The notes under the pieces are model-generated. The model had not been told where the DNA came from. It ran no database searches and saw nothing but the letters and a program-made list of their open reading frames with translations. 64,000 nucleotides of DNA from Deinococcus multiflagellatus. Lineage in GTDB: Bacteria; Deinococcota; Deinococci; Deinococcales; Deinococcaceae. The stretch lies in contig NZ_JAIQXV010000009.1 of assembly GCF_020166415.1 (NCBI RefSeq), positions 1 through 64,000 on the forward strand, written 5' to 3'. This document shows positions 32,406-43,139 of the stretch, in pieces (the stretch's first letter is position 1; every line of letters starts with the position of its first letter). The position numbers were made by a program, and so were the translations under genes.

Positions 32406-32516
32406 ATGAAGGAATTTCTGAACGACTGGTGGCGCCTGTTCAAGCTGATCGCCGGGTCGCTGGCGATTCCGGTGATTTTGTGGGGGGTTTTGGTTTGGGC
32501 GGGGGTGTTGCGGTAG
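32406..32516 (+). CDS. 36-residue small membrane protein
   Basis: ATG at 32406 opens a 36-codon frame. The first 14 residues are amphipathic and aromatic ([14 protein letters not shown]), followed by one hydrophobic helix of about 20 residues. TAGCCT at 32390-32395 could drive it with a very short leader. The pattern of charged aromatic head plus single helix, and its divergent position to pgm, argue that it is a genuine small membrane protein. No function can be assigned. Confidence 0.55.
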   Translation: MKEFLNDWWRLFKLIAGSLAIPVILWGVLVWAGVLR

Positions 32517-32960
32517 GGGGGGTGTTGCCCGGGTTTGCCCCACCCCCCAGCCCCATACCCCAAAGGGGCAGGGGGAGCGGCGCTGCGCTGGCAAACGTTG
32601 ACTGAGGGTTCCGGGCGGCCAGACTTCGCCCCGCGATGTACGCCGTCGCCCTTCTCCGCCCATCGGCTTACGCCCGCGCCCTTCGGGCACGACGGCTTCG
32701 TCTGGACCCGGGCATTAGGGGGGCAAAGGGAACTTGGTGCGGCCCAGAAGGTTCTACTTTTGAAGGGCTCGGGTGGTGTCCTGACCCTCTTCCTTTATGG
32801 GACTCGAAGAAGCTGCGCCCCAGAGAGGGCCTTCGCAGTAAGGGGTGAGGGGTCAGTTCAAGGTTAAGCACCGTCCGCCTCTCAGAGACAGCCACCACAA
32901 AACCGCGTCCTCTTCTCTGGCTTGGAATCGCTCCCAGAGGGGATTTTTTTTGCCCCGTGT
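32517..32960. other. Structured non-coding gap upstream of glpX
   Basis: About 440 bp without a credible frame. Near 32620-32703 the arms CCAGAC/GTCTGG and GCCGTCG/CGACGGC nest around an inner GCCC...GGGC hairpin, a long folded structure. A run of eight T residues lies at about 32944-32951. It could be an inserted repeat, an RNA or a terminator region. Confidence 0.4.
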
Positions 32961-32966
32961 TAGCTT
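32961..32966 (+). promoter_or_regulatory. -10 box of glpX
   Basis: TAGCTT followed by CGGGGC and the ATG at 32973; leaderless layout with no Shine-Dalgarno sequence. Confidence 0.5.
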
Positions 32967-32972
32967 CGGGGC

Positions 32973-33986
32973 ATGACGGTCAAGCGGAAGGGCGGCCCAG
33001 AGGCGCGCGTGGACTCCAATCATTTTGAACATGCCCTGGTGTTGGAAACGGCGCGGGTGACCGAGGGGGCGGCGCTGGCGGCCAGCCGTCAGATGGGTAT
33101 GGGGGACAAGAATGCGGTGGACGGCGCGGGCACCGAGGCCATGCGCGAGCTACTGAATTCGCTGGATATCCGGGGCACGGTGGTCATCGGGGAAGGCGAG
33201 ATGGACGAGGCCCCCATGCTGTACATCGGGGAAAAGGTGGGCGCCGGGCAGTACGAGGTGGACATCGCCGTGGACCCGGTGGAAGGCACTTCGGTCACGG
33301 CCAAGGGGCTGCCCAACGGGCTGGCGGTGATTGCCCTGTCCGAGCGCGGCGGCCTGATGCACGCGCCGGACTGCTACATGGACAAGCTGGTGGTGCCGCC
33401 CCCCGCCGCCGGCAAGGTGAACCTGGACTGGCCGGTGGAAGCCAACCTGAACGTGCTGGCCCAGAGCCTGGAGCGCGACGTGGATGATCTGATGATCACC
33501 ATTCTGGACCGCGAACGCCACGCCGACCTGATTCGCCGGGTGCGCGCGGCCGGCGCCCGCGTGAAACTCATTGGCGACGGCGACGTGGTGGCCAGCCTTC
33601 AGGTGGGCGTGCGCGGCACGGGCGTTCACGCGCTGATGGGTTCGGGGGGCGCCCCCGAAGGCGTGCTGTCGGCGGCGGCCATGAAGTGCCTGGGCGCCGA
33701 GATTCAGGGCCGCTTTATTGCCGAGGACGACGCCATGCGCGAGCGTTTCAAGGCGATGGGCGTGGATGAAAATCGCGTGTACAAGACCAACGACCTCGCC
33801 CCGGGCAAGCAGATGGTCTTCAGCGCCACGGGGATCACCTACGGCGAACTGCTGAGCGGCGTGCGTCGCTTTGGCGGCGGCGCGCGCACCCACACGCTGG
33901 TGATGGGCTACGCCACGCGCGTGGTGCGCTTCATTGACACCGTGCACCTGGAAGACGACGGCGCACGCGTGATCGTGCGCGTTTAA
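32973..33986 (+). CDS. glpX: Fructose-1,6-bisphosphatase class II
   Basis: Hydrolyses fructose 1,6-bisphosphate to fructose 6-phosphate in gluconeogenesis. 337 residues, the usual GlpX length. Metal and phosphate motifs GEGEMDEAP (73-81) and DPVEGTS (101-107) and the segment [12 protein letters not shown] are present. It stands as a single transcription unit between its own promoter and a strong terminator. Confidence 0.96.
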   Translation: MTVKRKGGPEARVDSNHFEHALVLETARVTEGAALAASRQMGMGDKNAVDGAGTEAMRELLNSLDIRGTVVIGEGEMDEAPMLYIGEKVGAGQYEVDIAVDPVEGTSVTAKGLPNGLAVIALSERGGLMHAPDCYMDKLVVPPPAAGKVNLDWPVEANLNVLAQSLERDVDDLMITILDRERHADLIRRVRAAGARVKLIGDGDVVASLQVGVRGTGVHALMGSGGAPEGVLSAAAMKCLGAEIQGRFIAEDDAMRERFKAMGVDENRVYKTNDLAPGKQMVFSATGITYGELLSGVRRFGGGARTHTLVMGYATRVVRFIDTVHLEDDGARVIVRV

Positions 33987-34008
33987 GGACCAACCAATGA
34001 CCGTGAAG

Positions 34009-34034
34009 GAGCGCCGAGGCGCTCTTTCTTCTTT
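34009..34034 (+). terminator. glpX terminator
   Basis: GAGCGC (34009-34014) pairs with GCGCTC (34019-34024), followed by TTTCTTCTTTC. Confidence 0.85.
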
Positions 34035-34068
34035 CTTAATTCATTTAATGTTAAGCCTCTGGACTGCT

Positions 34069-34074
34069 TACACT
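34069..34074 (+). promoter_or_regulatory. -10 box of wrbA
   Basis: TACACT, 5 nt before the ATG at 34080, inside an AT-rich stretch; leaderless layout. Confidence 0.55.
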
Positions 34075-34079
34075 CGGGC

Positions 34080-34688
<609 letters not shown>

Positions 34689-34702
34689 ACCTGCAAGCGA
34701 AA

Positions 34703-34731
34703 GGGGCCCGCACATTGACCGTGCGGGCCCC
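34703..34731. terminator. Bidirectional terminator between wrbA and treS
   Basis: GGGGCCCGCAC (34703-34713) pairs perfectly with GTGCGGGCCCC (34721-34731). Confidence 0.85.
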
Positions 34732-34763
34732 CCTCTTTCACCCATCACCCATTCATCCTCAAC

Positions 34764-36416
34764 TCAGTTGAGGCGCAGCCAGTAGTAATCGTATTTCCCC
34801 AGAATCATGGGGTATTGCGCTTCGGCCACCACGGGGAAATGACTGCCGCCGGACAGCGTGACGGGGGTGCGGCCCACGTGGTCGCCCAGTTCGAGGCGCA
34901 CCGCCTGGGCATTGGCAGCAAAGTTGCTCACGATCAGCAGGGTTTCGTCCGCGGTGGTGCGGGTAAACGCCAGAATGGCCGGGTTGTCGGTGTCAATGAA
35001 CTGCAGCTCGCCGTGGGCGAAGGCCGGGTGGGCGCGGCGCACTTCCAGCTGCCGGGCGGTCCATTTCAGCAGGCTGCTGGGGTCACGTTCCTGGCTTTGC
35101 ACATTCACGCGCCCAAAGCCGTACACCGGGTCGCTGATGGGCGGAAAAAAGCAGTCGGACGGCCACGCAGTGGAAAAGCCGCCGCTCATGCCCGCGTTCC
35201 ACTGCATGGGCGTGCGCACGCCGTTGCGGTCGGCCAGGCTCAGGTCGTCGCCCATGCCAATTTCGTCGCCGTAGTACAGGATGGGGCTGCCCGGCAGGGC
35301 CAGCAGCACGGTGGTCAGCAGTTCAATGCGCCGCCGGTCGTTGTCCAGCAGCGGCGCCAGCCGTCGGCGAATGCCCACGTTGATCTTCATGCGGGTGTCC
35401 GGCGCGTAGGCAGCGTACATAAAGGCGCGCTCCTCGTCGGTCACCATTTCCAGCGTCAGCTCGTCGTGGTTGCGCAGGAAGGTGGCCCACTGCCCGAATT
35501 TGGGAATCTGGGGCAGCCGGCCCATGATCTCGCGGATCGAGGTGGTGTCCTCTTTCTTCAGGCTCATGTACAGCCGGGGCATCACCGGGAAGTTAAAGCA
35601 CATGTGGAACTCGGGGTCCTCGTCGGTGCCAAAGTATTCCACCACCTCTTCAGGCCACTGGTTGGCTTCGGCCAGCAGCAGGCGCCCCGGGTACTCCTCG
35701 TCCACCATGCGGCGCATCCTTTTCAGGATGGCGTGGGTTTCGGGCAGGTTCTCGCAGTTGGTGCCTTCGCGCTCGATCAGGTAAGGCACGGCGTCCACCC
35801 GGAAGCCGTCCACCCCCAGGTCCAGCCAGAAGCGCGCGGCCGACAGCAGTTCTTCCACCACCCGGGGGTTATCGAAGTTCAGGTCCGGCTGGCTGGAAAA
35901 GAAGCGGTGCCAGTAGTAGCGCCCGCACTGGTCGTCGCGCGTCCAGTTGCTGGTTTCGGTGTCGGTAAAGATGATGCGCGCGCCCGCATACTCGGTGCCA
36001 GTATCGCTCCAGACGTAATAGTCGTGGTACTCGTTGGGGCTGCCGTCGGGCAACGTAGGGCCGCGCCGCGCCGCCTGGAACCAGGGGTGGTCGCTGGAGG
36101 TGTGGTTGGTCACGAGGTCGCCAATCACCCGCAGGCCCCGGGCGTGGGCCTCACGCAGAAAGACCTTGAAGTCCTCCAGGGTGCCCAGGTCCGGGTGAAT
36201 GCCCACGTAGTCGGCCACGTCGTAGCCGTCGTCGCGCAGGGGGCTGGGGTAAAAGGGCAGCAGCCACAGACAGTCCACACCCAGGTTTTTCAGGTAGTCC
36301 AGTCGCCCGGTCAGGCCCGGAAAATCGCCCTTGCCGTCGCCGTTGCCATCCGCAAAGGTGCGGACCGACAGCTCGTAGAACACGGCGCTCTTGTACCACT
36401 CGTGCGCAGGAGTCAT
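34764..36416 (-). CDS. treS: Trehalose synthase (maltose alpha-D-glucosyltransferase)
   Basis: A GH13 enzyme that rearranges maltose into trehalose, a compatible solute and desiccation protectant. 550 residues, the length of the kinase-free TreS type. The GH13 residues are visible: nucleophile D208 in [10 protein letters not shown], acid/base E250 in LLAEANQWP and D318 in [26 protein letters not shown] is characteristic of TreS rather than of alpha-amylases. Leaderless layout: TAGACT (36428-36423) lies 6 nt before the ATG, and a LacI-type operator follows at 36442-36455. Confidence 0.94.
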   Translation of the reverse strand: MTPAHEWYKSAVFYELSVRTFADGNGDGKGDFPGLTGRLDYLKNLGVDCLWLLPFYPSPLRDDGYDVADYVGIHPDLGTLEDFKVFLREAHARGLRVIGDLVTNHTSSDHPWFQAARRGPTLPDGSPNEYHDYYVWSDTGTEYAGARIIFTDTETSNWTRDDQCGRYYWHRFFSSQPDLNFDNPRVVEELLSAARFWLDLGVDGFRVDAVPYLIEREGTNCENLPETHAILKRMRRMVDEEYPGRLLLAEANQWPEEVVEYFGTDEDPEFHMCFNFPVMPRLYMSLKKEDTTSIREIMGRLPQIPKFGQWATFLRNHDELTLEMVTDEERAFMYAAYAPDTRMKINVGIRRRLAPLLDNDRRRIELLTTVLLALPGSPILYYGDEIGMGDDLSLADRNGVRTPMQWNAGMSGGFSTAWPSDCFFPPISDPVYGFGRVNVQSQERDPSSLLKWTARQLEVRRAHPAFAHGELQFIDTDNPAILAFTRTTADETLLIVSNFAANAQAVRLELGDHVGRTPVTLSGGSHFPVVAEAQYPMILGKYDYYWLRLN

Positions 36417-36422
36417 GCGCGA

Positions 36423-36455
36423 AGTCTAAGCGACGCGGCCCTGGAAGCGCTTCCC
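36423..36455 (-). promoter_or_regulatory. treS promoter with LacI-type operator
   Basis: -10 TAGACT (36428-36423). The operator TGGAAGCGCTTCCC (plus strand 36442-36455) contains the perfect palindrome GGAAGCGCTTCC and overlaps the -35 position, as expected for a repressor of the LacI/GalR family. A matching site stands before glgX. Confidence 0.65.
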
Positions 36456-36496
36456 CCCAGATGAGCCTGCCCCAAAGGCGCCGCCCGCCTCACATG

Positions 36497-36524
36497 AAAA
36501 AAACCCCGCTTTTCAGCGGAGTTT
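36497..36524 (-). terminator. tRNA-Gln terminator
   Basis: AAACCCCGCT (36501-36510) pairs with AGCGGAGTTT (36515-36524) with one mismatch; seven T residues follow on the minus strand. Confidence 0.8.
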
Positions 36525-36526
36525 CT

Positions 36527-36601
<75 letters not shown>

Positions 36602-36645
36602 CCACATACTCTGGCGCGCCACTTTCTGGCAAAGCAGCGTCAGGG

Positions 36646-36675
36646 AGTATAGATGGACCCGCGCGCAGCCGTCAA
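36646..36675 (-). promoter_or_regulatory. Strong promoter of tRNA-Gln
   Basis: On the minus strand TTGACG (36675-36670), 18 bp, TATACT (36651-36646): five of six consensus bases at both boxes. Transcription would begin about 37 nt before the tRNA. Confidence 0.75.
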
Positions 36676-36755
36676 GGGTGGGGGCCCCTGCCCGTGAATG
36701 TCCGGCAGGGCCGACCCCGGGGGGCAAGAGGCGCTGAAGCGCGTTTAGACCGCAG

Positions 36756-36785
36756 TTGCCGCGCCTCCCTGAACTCTGATACACT
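36756..36785 (+). promoter_or_regulatory. rpsA promoter
   Basis: TTGCCG (36756-36761), 18 bp, TACACT (36780-36785). It gives rpsA a leader of about 110 nt that contains the 16-bp palindrome at 36814-36829. Confidence 0.6.
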
Positions 36786-36813
36786 GAGGTGTTGCCGCGC
36801 CCGTTGCATGCTG

Positions 36814-36829
36814 CTGACCAGCTGGTCAG
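36814..36829 (+). promoter_or_regulatory. 16-bp palindrome in the rpsA leader
   Basis: CTGACCAGCTGGTCAG is perfectly self-complementary. A 24-codon frame (36808-36882) with an ATG runs through it. In other bacteria S1 represses its own mRNA by binding the leader; whether this palindrome takes part is inference. Confidence 0.4.
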
Positions 36830-36902
36830 GTGTGGACGAAGAGCAGGTATCAGGTCGGTTTCACGGGCCGGAGTGCCGGTGAACCCAGGAGGACAGGAGT
36901 TC

Positions 36903-38600
<1,698 letters not shown>

Positions 38601-38622
38601 CGCCTGAGGGACGTTGCTGGGC

Positions 38623-38652
38623 ACCCCGGACCGGAATGGTCTGGGGTGTTCT
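38623..38652 (+). terminator. rpsA terminator
   Basis: ACCCCGGACC (38623-38632) pairs with GGTCTGGGGT (38638-38647), with one G-T pair, followed by GTTCTTGTTG. Confidence 0.8.
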
Positions 38653-39135
38653 TGTTGTGGGTGCGGGAAGCGGGAGGCAGTACGCGGGAAAAGAGGAGCT
38701 GCGGGGTCCCTCTGACTGGTCTCCCCTGTCAAGGCCGTTGGTCGGGGGGTGGACTGCGATCAAGGATGGAGGGAGTGAAGCGGGCTCAGCGTGGGCAGGC
38801 TGCTGGAACCTGTTGCCCCCCACCTTGTTTGCTACGAGTTGTCGTGAAAGGGACATCGGGGCAAAACTGGTTTTGCTCGTCGAGCTCGAAGGCGAGCGAA
38901 ACTCGCCACCCCCCCTCCCAACCTGTGCTTCGCAGCTCTGCGAGTCCCCGCAAGGGGGAGGAGTCAGGGCCTTCCGTTCAAGTCGCACGTTGTGTCTTGC
39001 AGAGCAGGCGTTCAAGCGGCAGGAAATCCCTGCGGTCATGCAGTGACGTGGCGCTGACCACCCTTTGCCCCACCCACCTTCAACCTCTCCCCTCCTGCCT
39101 TTCCTGCTGCCCGCGCACCGCTTACCGCTGCCCCC
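38653..39135. other. Non-coding gap between rpsA and ppk1
   Basis: About 480 bp with no credible gene. Several small hairpins occur, such as GCTTCGCAGCTCTGCGAG near 38932-38949 and CCCCGCAAGGGGG near 38945-38958. Lower third-position bias in every frame argues against coding. It may contain degenerate repeat sequence unrelated to the five-copy family. Confidence 0.4.
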
Positions 39136-41253
39136 TTACCCCGGATGCCGCGCCGCCGCAAACGTCGCCTGGGCGCTGAAATCGCCGGGAATTTTCTCGT
39201 ACTCGCCCTTGGCGTTTAATTCCCACGAGCCGCGCGTGTCGGCCCATTCGGTGTCCAGAATGCTGAGGAAGGTTTCGCGGTGGCCGTCGTCCAGCACCGG
39301 GGCAATCACTTCCACGCGGCGGTCGAGGTTGCGGCTCATCCAGTCGGCGCTGCCGAAATACACTTCCGGGCTGCCGCCGTTGCCAAAGGCAAACACGCGG
39401 GCATGTTCCAGGTAGCGCCCCAGTAGACTGCGCACGCGCACACTCTGGGACAGACCCTCCACGCCGGGGCGCAGGCAGCACACGCCGCGAATAATCAGTT
39501 CCACGCGCACGCCCGCCGCCGCCGCGCGGTACAGGGCCTCAATCATGGCGGGGTCGGTCAGCTGGTTGAGTTTCACGCGGACCCAGGCGTCCAGACCGTC
39601 GCGGGCGTGGGCAGCTTCGCGCTCCAGCAGGGCTTCAAAGCCCGTGCGGGCGGTGTCGGGGGCCACCAGCAGGTGGGTGTATTCGGCCTCGGCGTAGCCG
39701 GTGAGGTGGTTAAACAGTTCGGCCACATCCGCGCCCAGGTCGGGGTCAGCCGAGAGCAGGCTCAGGTCGGTGTACAGGCGGGCGGTCTTGGCGTTGTAGT
39801 TGCCGGTACCAATGTGCACGTAACGCCGCAGGCCGCCTTCTTCGCGCCGCACGATCAGGGTGACCTTGGCGTGGGTTTTCAGGCCCGCCACGCCGTACAC
39901 CACGTGGGCGCCGGCGCGCTCCAGCTTGCGGGCCCAGGAGATGTTGCGCTGCTCGTCAAAGCGGGCCTTGAGTTCAATCAGGGCCACCACCTGTTTCCCG
40001 TTCTCGGCGGCGGCGCGCAGGGCGCTGAGCAGGCGGGGATCGTCGCCCGTACGGTACAGGGTCTGCTTGATCGCCAGCACCTGGGGGTCACGGCTGGCTT
40101 CTTCCAGAAAATCCAGAATGTTGGCAAAGCCGTCGTAGGGATGGTGCAGCAGCACGTCGCGCGTGCGGATGGTGTCGAAGATGCCGTCTTCCTCGTCGCC
40201 GTCCAGATCGGGTACCGCGGGCGAGTACGGCTCGAAAGTCAGGTCTGGGCGCTTGACGGGCAGGCCCATCAGGTCAGCGGTGCCCAGCGGGCCTTCCAGC
40301 GTAAAGATGTCCTCGGGGGCCAGGCGCAGGCGCTCCTGCAGGAAGGTGATCAGGGCCGGCGGCGTGTCGCGCACCACCTCCAGCCGCACCGCCGAGCCAA
40401 AGCGGCGGCGGCGCAGGCCGTCTTCAATGGTGGCGAGCAGGTCCTCGGCTTCCTCTTCCTCGAACTCGTAGTCGGTGTTGCGGGTCACGCGGAAGGCGTG
40501 GGCGGCCAGCACCCGGCGGCCCTTGAACAGTTCGCCAATGTGGGCGGCGATCACGTCTTCCAGCAGCAGGACCGTGTCGGCAATGCACACGGCGCGCGGC
40601 AGCACGCCCACCGGCACCTTCACGCGGGCGAATTCGGGCTCGTCGTCCTCGCCAGAGTCCAGCAGCACCGCAAGGTTCAGGCTGAGGTTGCTGAGGTACG
40701 GAAAAGGATGGCTGGGGTCCACCACCAGCGGGGTCAGCACCGGCTGGATTTCGGCGAGGTAATGCTCGCGCAGCTGCGCCCGTGCCCGGCGCCCCAGCTC
40801 AGACACGCGCGCCAGTTTCACGCCCTGGCGGCCCAGGTCGCGCAGAATGCGCCGCGTGACCGCCTCGATCTCGCGCAGCATCACCTGGGTGCGGTCGCGC
40901 ACCAGGGTCAGCGTGTCCTGTGGGGGCAGGCCGTCGGGGCCCGGGGTGTGCACGCCCGCCGCAATCTGGCGGTGAATGCCTGCCACGCGCACCATGAAGA
41001 ACTCGTCGAGGTTGCTGCCGCAGATGGCCGCGTATTTCAGGCGTTCCAGCAGGGGGTTGCGCTCGTCTCTGGCCTCGGCCAGCACCCGCTCGTTAAAGGC
41101 CAGCCACGACAACTCCCGGTTGAGCAGGGGACTCTGCGGGTTGGCCACCGTGCTGTGGGTCTGGTTGGAGGCGGCCGGACCAGAGGCCCGCCGCGGCCGG
41201 GCAGCGGACGAGACAGAGGTGGAAACCGGACGCGAAGTGTTCTTGGGGGGCAC
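39136..41253 (-). CDS. ppk1: Polyphosphate kinase 1
   Basis: Ppk1 polymerises the terminal phosphate of ATP into polyphosphate. 705 residues. NRELSWLAFNERVL opens the N domain at about residue 44; the catalytic domains contain GLKTHAKVTLIV, with the autophosphorylated-type His, and HIGTGNYN. The first 40 residues form a Ser/Pro/Arg-rich extension not typical of the family. GTG at 41253 is preceded by AAGGAG at 9 nt. Confidence 0.96.
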   Translation of the reverse strand: MPPKNTSRPVSTSVSSAARPRRASGPAASNQTHSTVANPQSPLLNRELSWLAFNERVLAEARDERNPLLERLKYAAICGSNLDEFFMVRVAGIHRQIAAGVHTPGPDGLPPQDTLTLVRDRTQVMLREIEAVTRRILRDLGRQGVKLARVSELGRRARAQLREHYLAEIQPVLTPLVVDPSHPFPYLSNLSLNLAVLLDSGEDDEPEFARVKVPVGVLPRAVCIADTVLLLEDVIAAHIGELFKGRRVLAAHAFRVTRNTDYEFEEEEAEDLLATIEDGLRRRRFGSAVRLEVVRDTPPALITFLQERLRLAPEDIFTLEGPLGTADLMGLPVKRPDLTFEPYSPAVPDLDGDEEDGIFDTIRTRDVLLHHPYDGFANILDFLEEASRDPQVLAIKQTLYRTGDDPRLLSALRAAAENGKQVVALIELKARFDEQRNISWARKLERAGAHVVYGVAGLKTHAKVTLIVRREEGGLRRYVHIGTGNYNAKTARLYTDLSLLSADPDLGADVAELFNHLTGYAEAEYTHLLVAPDTARTGFEALLEREAAHARDGLDAWVRVKLNQLTDPAMIEALYRAAAAGVRVELIIRGVCCLRPGVEGLSQSVRVRSLLGRYLEHARVFAFGNGGSPEVYFGSADWMSRNLDRRVEVIAPVLDDGHRETFLSILDTEWADTRGSWELNAKGEYEKIPGDFSAQATFAAARHPG

Positions 41254-41369
41254 AGTGACAGACTCCTTGGGCAGTAGACAGGCCAGCGGTCAGGGCAGTG
41301 TCACGGTATTACAGCACGGGACCCTGAACCGTCAGCGCCGCGTCTGGCCCCCCGCCCCCACAGGCAGCC

Positions 41370-41606
41370 CTAGCGCCGGCGCCGGGCGCGGCGGCGCAGC
41401 GCCGGCTCTTGGGTGGGCGCCCCCTGGAGAGGCGCTGGGGGTGCCAGGAAGGCGGCCAGGGTCACGCGCCGGGGCCGGGCCGGGGCGGGCAGCGGCCCGG
41501 GCGCGCGGCTGTCGCGCAGATTGGGCGTGATCAGGGGCGGCACCAGCGGCTCGGGCGCCGCCTGGGCCTTGCGCCTACGTTTCTTGGGCTGCGGGTCGTC
41601 CAGCAT
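41370..41606 (-). CDS. Small basic hypothetical protein
   Basis: 78 residues, Lys/Arg-rich at both ends (PKKRRRK near the start, RRRARRRR at the end) and proline-rich between. GGAGG is close before the ATG at 41606. It may be a nucleic-acid-binding peptide or a chance frame in GC-rich sequence. Confidence 0.4.
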   Translation of the reverse strand: MLDDPQPKKRRRKAQAAPEPLVPPLITPNLRDSRAPGPLPAPARPRRVTLAAFLAPPAPLQGAPTQEPALRRRARRRR

Positions 41607-41743
41607 AAGACCTCCGGCGGCCACGAGGCCGGCTCAGACACCAACGGATGGAACCACCGTACTGTACGCCCTGCGCGGCGGGCGTGGACTGCCCTGGCCG
41701 CCAGACCCGGGGCCCAAGGACCTGAACTAAGTCACTCGCTGTT

Positions 41744-41762
41744 GATCTTGAGATCAACCGAG
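41744..41762. repeat. 19-bp element shared with 54957-54975
   Basis: GATCTTGAGATCAACCGAG, the exact reverse complement of the sequence at 54957-54975. Here it is part of GTTGATCTTGAGATCAAC, an inverted repeat with 8-bp arms, flanked by CTCGC/GCGAG. Confidence 0.6.
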
Positions 41763-41780
41763 CAGAGCGAGAAGCGAAAA

Positions 41781-41853
41781 AAGGACCTCGCCCCTCCTAT
41801 TTCAACGTTTCAGAAGAGCGCCGAAACGTTTCCATTCTCGGGGCGAGGTCCTT
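41781..41853 (-). terminator. Nested two-stem terminator of the Rieske gene
   Basis: The outer stem AAGGACCTCGCCCC (41781-41794) pairs perfectly with GGGGCGAGGTCCTT (41840-41853). An inner stem AACGTTTC/GAAACGTT is at 41804-41811 and 41823-41830. On the minus strand six T residues follow. The outer stem starts inside the stop codon of the Rieske gene. Confidence 0.9.
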
Positions 41854-42163
41854 AGAGCGCGCAGACGTACAGCTGGCCGTCCTCGACTTCGGTGCGGTAG
41901 ATGCGCACAGGCTTCACGGCAGGCAGGGCCCGCGCCTTGCCCGTGGCCAGTTCAAAGCGGCCGCCGTGTTTCTCACAGGTGATGCGGCCGTCACTCACGG
42001 CGCCGCCCAGCAGCGGATAGTCCTTGTGGGTGCAGTTGTTGCGCAGCGCGTAGAACTGCCCTTCAAAATGCACCACGACCACGCCCACACCCTCCACCGT
42101 GACCGCCACCTGCCCGCCCTCGGGCAGCGCTCCGGCCGGGCCCACCAAGACACGCTCACTCAT
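41852..42163 (-). CDS. Rieske [2Fe-2S] ferredoxin-like protein
   Basis: 103 residues of the small Rieske type found in nitrite reductase small subunits and dioxygenase ferredoxins. Cluster ligands lie in CTHKDYPL and CEKHGGRF; the first box has Cys-Thr-His and the second Cys-x-x-His. No oxygenase or reductase gene is adjacent, so the electron partner is unknown. Start at ATG 42163 with TAGACT (42177-42172) 8 nt upstream; the frame is open further, but only through the neighbouring gene's region. Confidence 0.88.
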   Translation of the reverse strand: MSERVLVGPAGALPEGGQVAVTVEGVGVVVVHFEGQFYALRNNCTHKDYPLLGGAVSDGRITCEKHGGRFELATGKARALPAVKPVRIYRTEVEDGQLYVCAL

Positions 42164-42171
42164 GGTGGCCA

Positions 42172-42191
42172 AGTCTAGAGCAGTTTGCTCT
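42172..42191 (-). promoter_or_regulatory. Rieske gene promoter and AGAGCA palindrome
   Basis: TAGACT (42177-42172) is the -10 box. It adjoins AGAGCAGTTTGCTCT (42177-42191), a perfect inverted repeat with 6-bp arms. Its first half, TAGAGCAGTT, also occurs at the ends of the element at 47971-48074. Confidence 0.5.
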
Positions 42192-42200
42192 GGCCGGGCC

Positions 42201-43037
42201 CTAGACCCCGCAGCCGCTTTCCAGGGGCGTGCGGCGCACCCCGGCCGGGCGCCACTCCAGCACCGAGACGCCCGCGCCCTCATAGTAGGCACTGCTCAGT
42301 GCCAGTTCCATGCGGCCGTCGCCGTTCAGGTCGGCCACCCCGACCAGCCGGTACAGGGTGGCCATGGGCATGGGGGCGCCCGCGTCTGGGTCCCAGGGGG
42401 TCAGGGGGGCCACATGCCCGCCCAGCACGGTCGTCACGGCGCGCCCGTTCACCACGTGGCGCAGCAGCAGCAGGCTGTAGTCCCCAGGCTGCCCCACGGG
42501 CGGCGGAAAGTCGCCGCTGCGCTCGCGGAAACGGCTGGCTTCAATCAGGACCTCCTGGGCACCGTTGCCGTCCAGATCGGTGCGCACCAGACGGGTCAGG
42601 GTGACGACCGGCGCCCGGAGGCCCCGGCGCTGCAGCTCGGCTTTCACCAGCGCCGCGTAGGTGGGGTTGGCGGTGGGTAGCACCGTGACCGGGCGCGGCT
42701 GCAGCGGTCCGCCCGCGCCTGCGAACAGGGCGCCGCCCGGCAGCACTGGGGCAGGCGAGACCGGCACGGTCAGCGTCTGCTCGCAGGGCACGTCCAGAGG
42801 CTGCACACTGCCGCCACGCACCGCCTGGGGCGCGGCGCCCAGCTGCAGGCGGGTATAGGTGGCCCCCGCCGGCACCTGTCCCCGGGCCGCGTCAGCACCC
42901 AGCCAGCGGCCCTGCGCCCACGCCCCCAGCAGGTAGGGCTGGGCTTCACCCCCCAGGGTGGCCAGCACCGGCCGCACGGAGGGGGCGGGTGCCGCCGACG
43001 CCAGGGTGCACAACAGGAGCAGCAGCAGGGGGCGCAT
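42201..43037 (-). CDS. Secreted protein with FG-GAP-like calcium-binding segments
   Basis: 278 residues with a signal peptide (hydrophobic residues 2-15, cleavage near ASA-AP). [13 protein letters not shown] and [13 protein letters not shown] are spaced like the Asp/Asn-rich calcium loops of FG-GAP or VCBS repeats. Function unknown; probably exported to the periplasm or surface. TAAGCT (43049-43044) lies 6 nt before the ATG, indicating a leaderless mRNA. Confidence 0.75.
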   Translation of the reverse strand: MRPLLLLLLCTLASAAPAPSVRPVLATLGGEAQPYLLGAWAQGRWLGADAARGQVPAGATYTRLQLGAAPQAVRGGSVQPLDVPCEQTLTVPVSPAPVLPGGALFAGAGGPLQPRPVTVLPTANPTYAALVKAELQRRGLRAPVVTLTRLVRTDLDGNGAQEVLIEASRFRERSGDFPPPVGQPGDYSLLLLRHVVNGRAVTTVLGGHVAPLTPWDPDAGAPMPMATLYRLVGVADLNGDGRMELALSSAYYEGAGVSVLEWRPAGVRRTPLESGCGV

Positions 43038-43139
43038 ACCCTGAGCTTACGCCAGCCGCCCCCCTCCTCCAAAAGAGGGACGCCACCCCCTTGCTTGAGT
43101 GGTGTACTCCAATGAGTCCTTTACTCACCGGAGGTTGAC

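Noticed and set aside
32535..32867. 110-codon plus-strand frame before glpX
   Set aside because: No ribosome-binding site or leaderless promoter, poor third-position bias and overlap with folded sequence.
38646..39179. Overlapping 110-180-codon frames between rpsA and ppk1
   Set aside because: All run into the ppk1 end or each other and lack start signals and protein-like composition.
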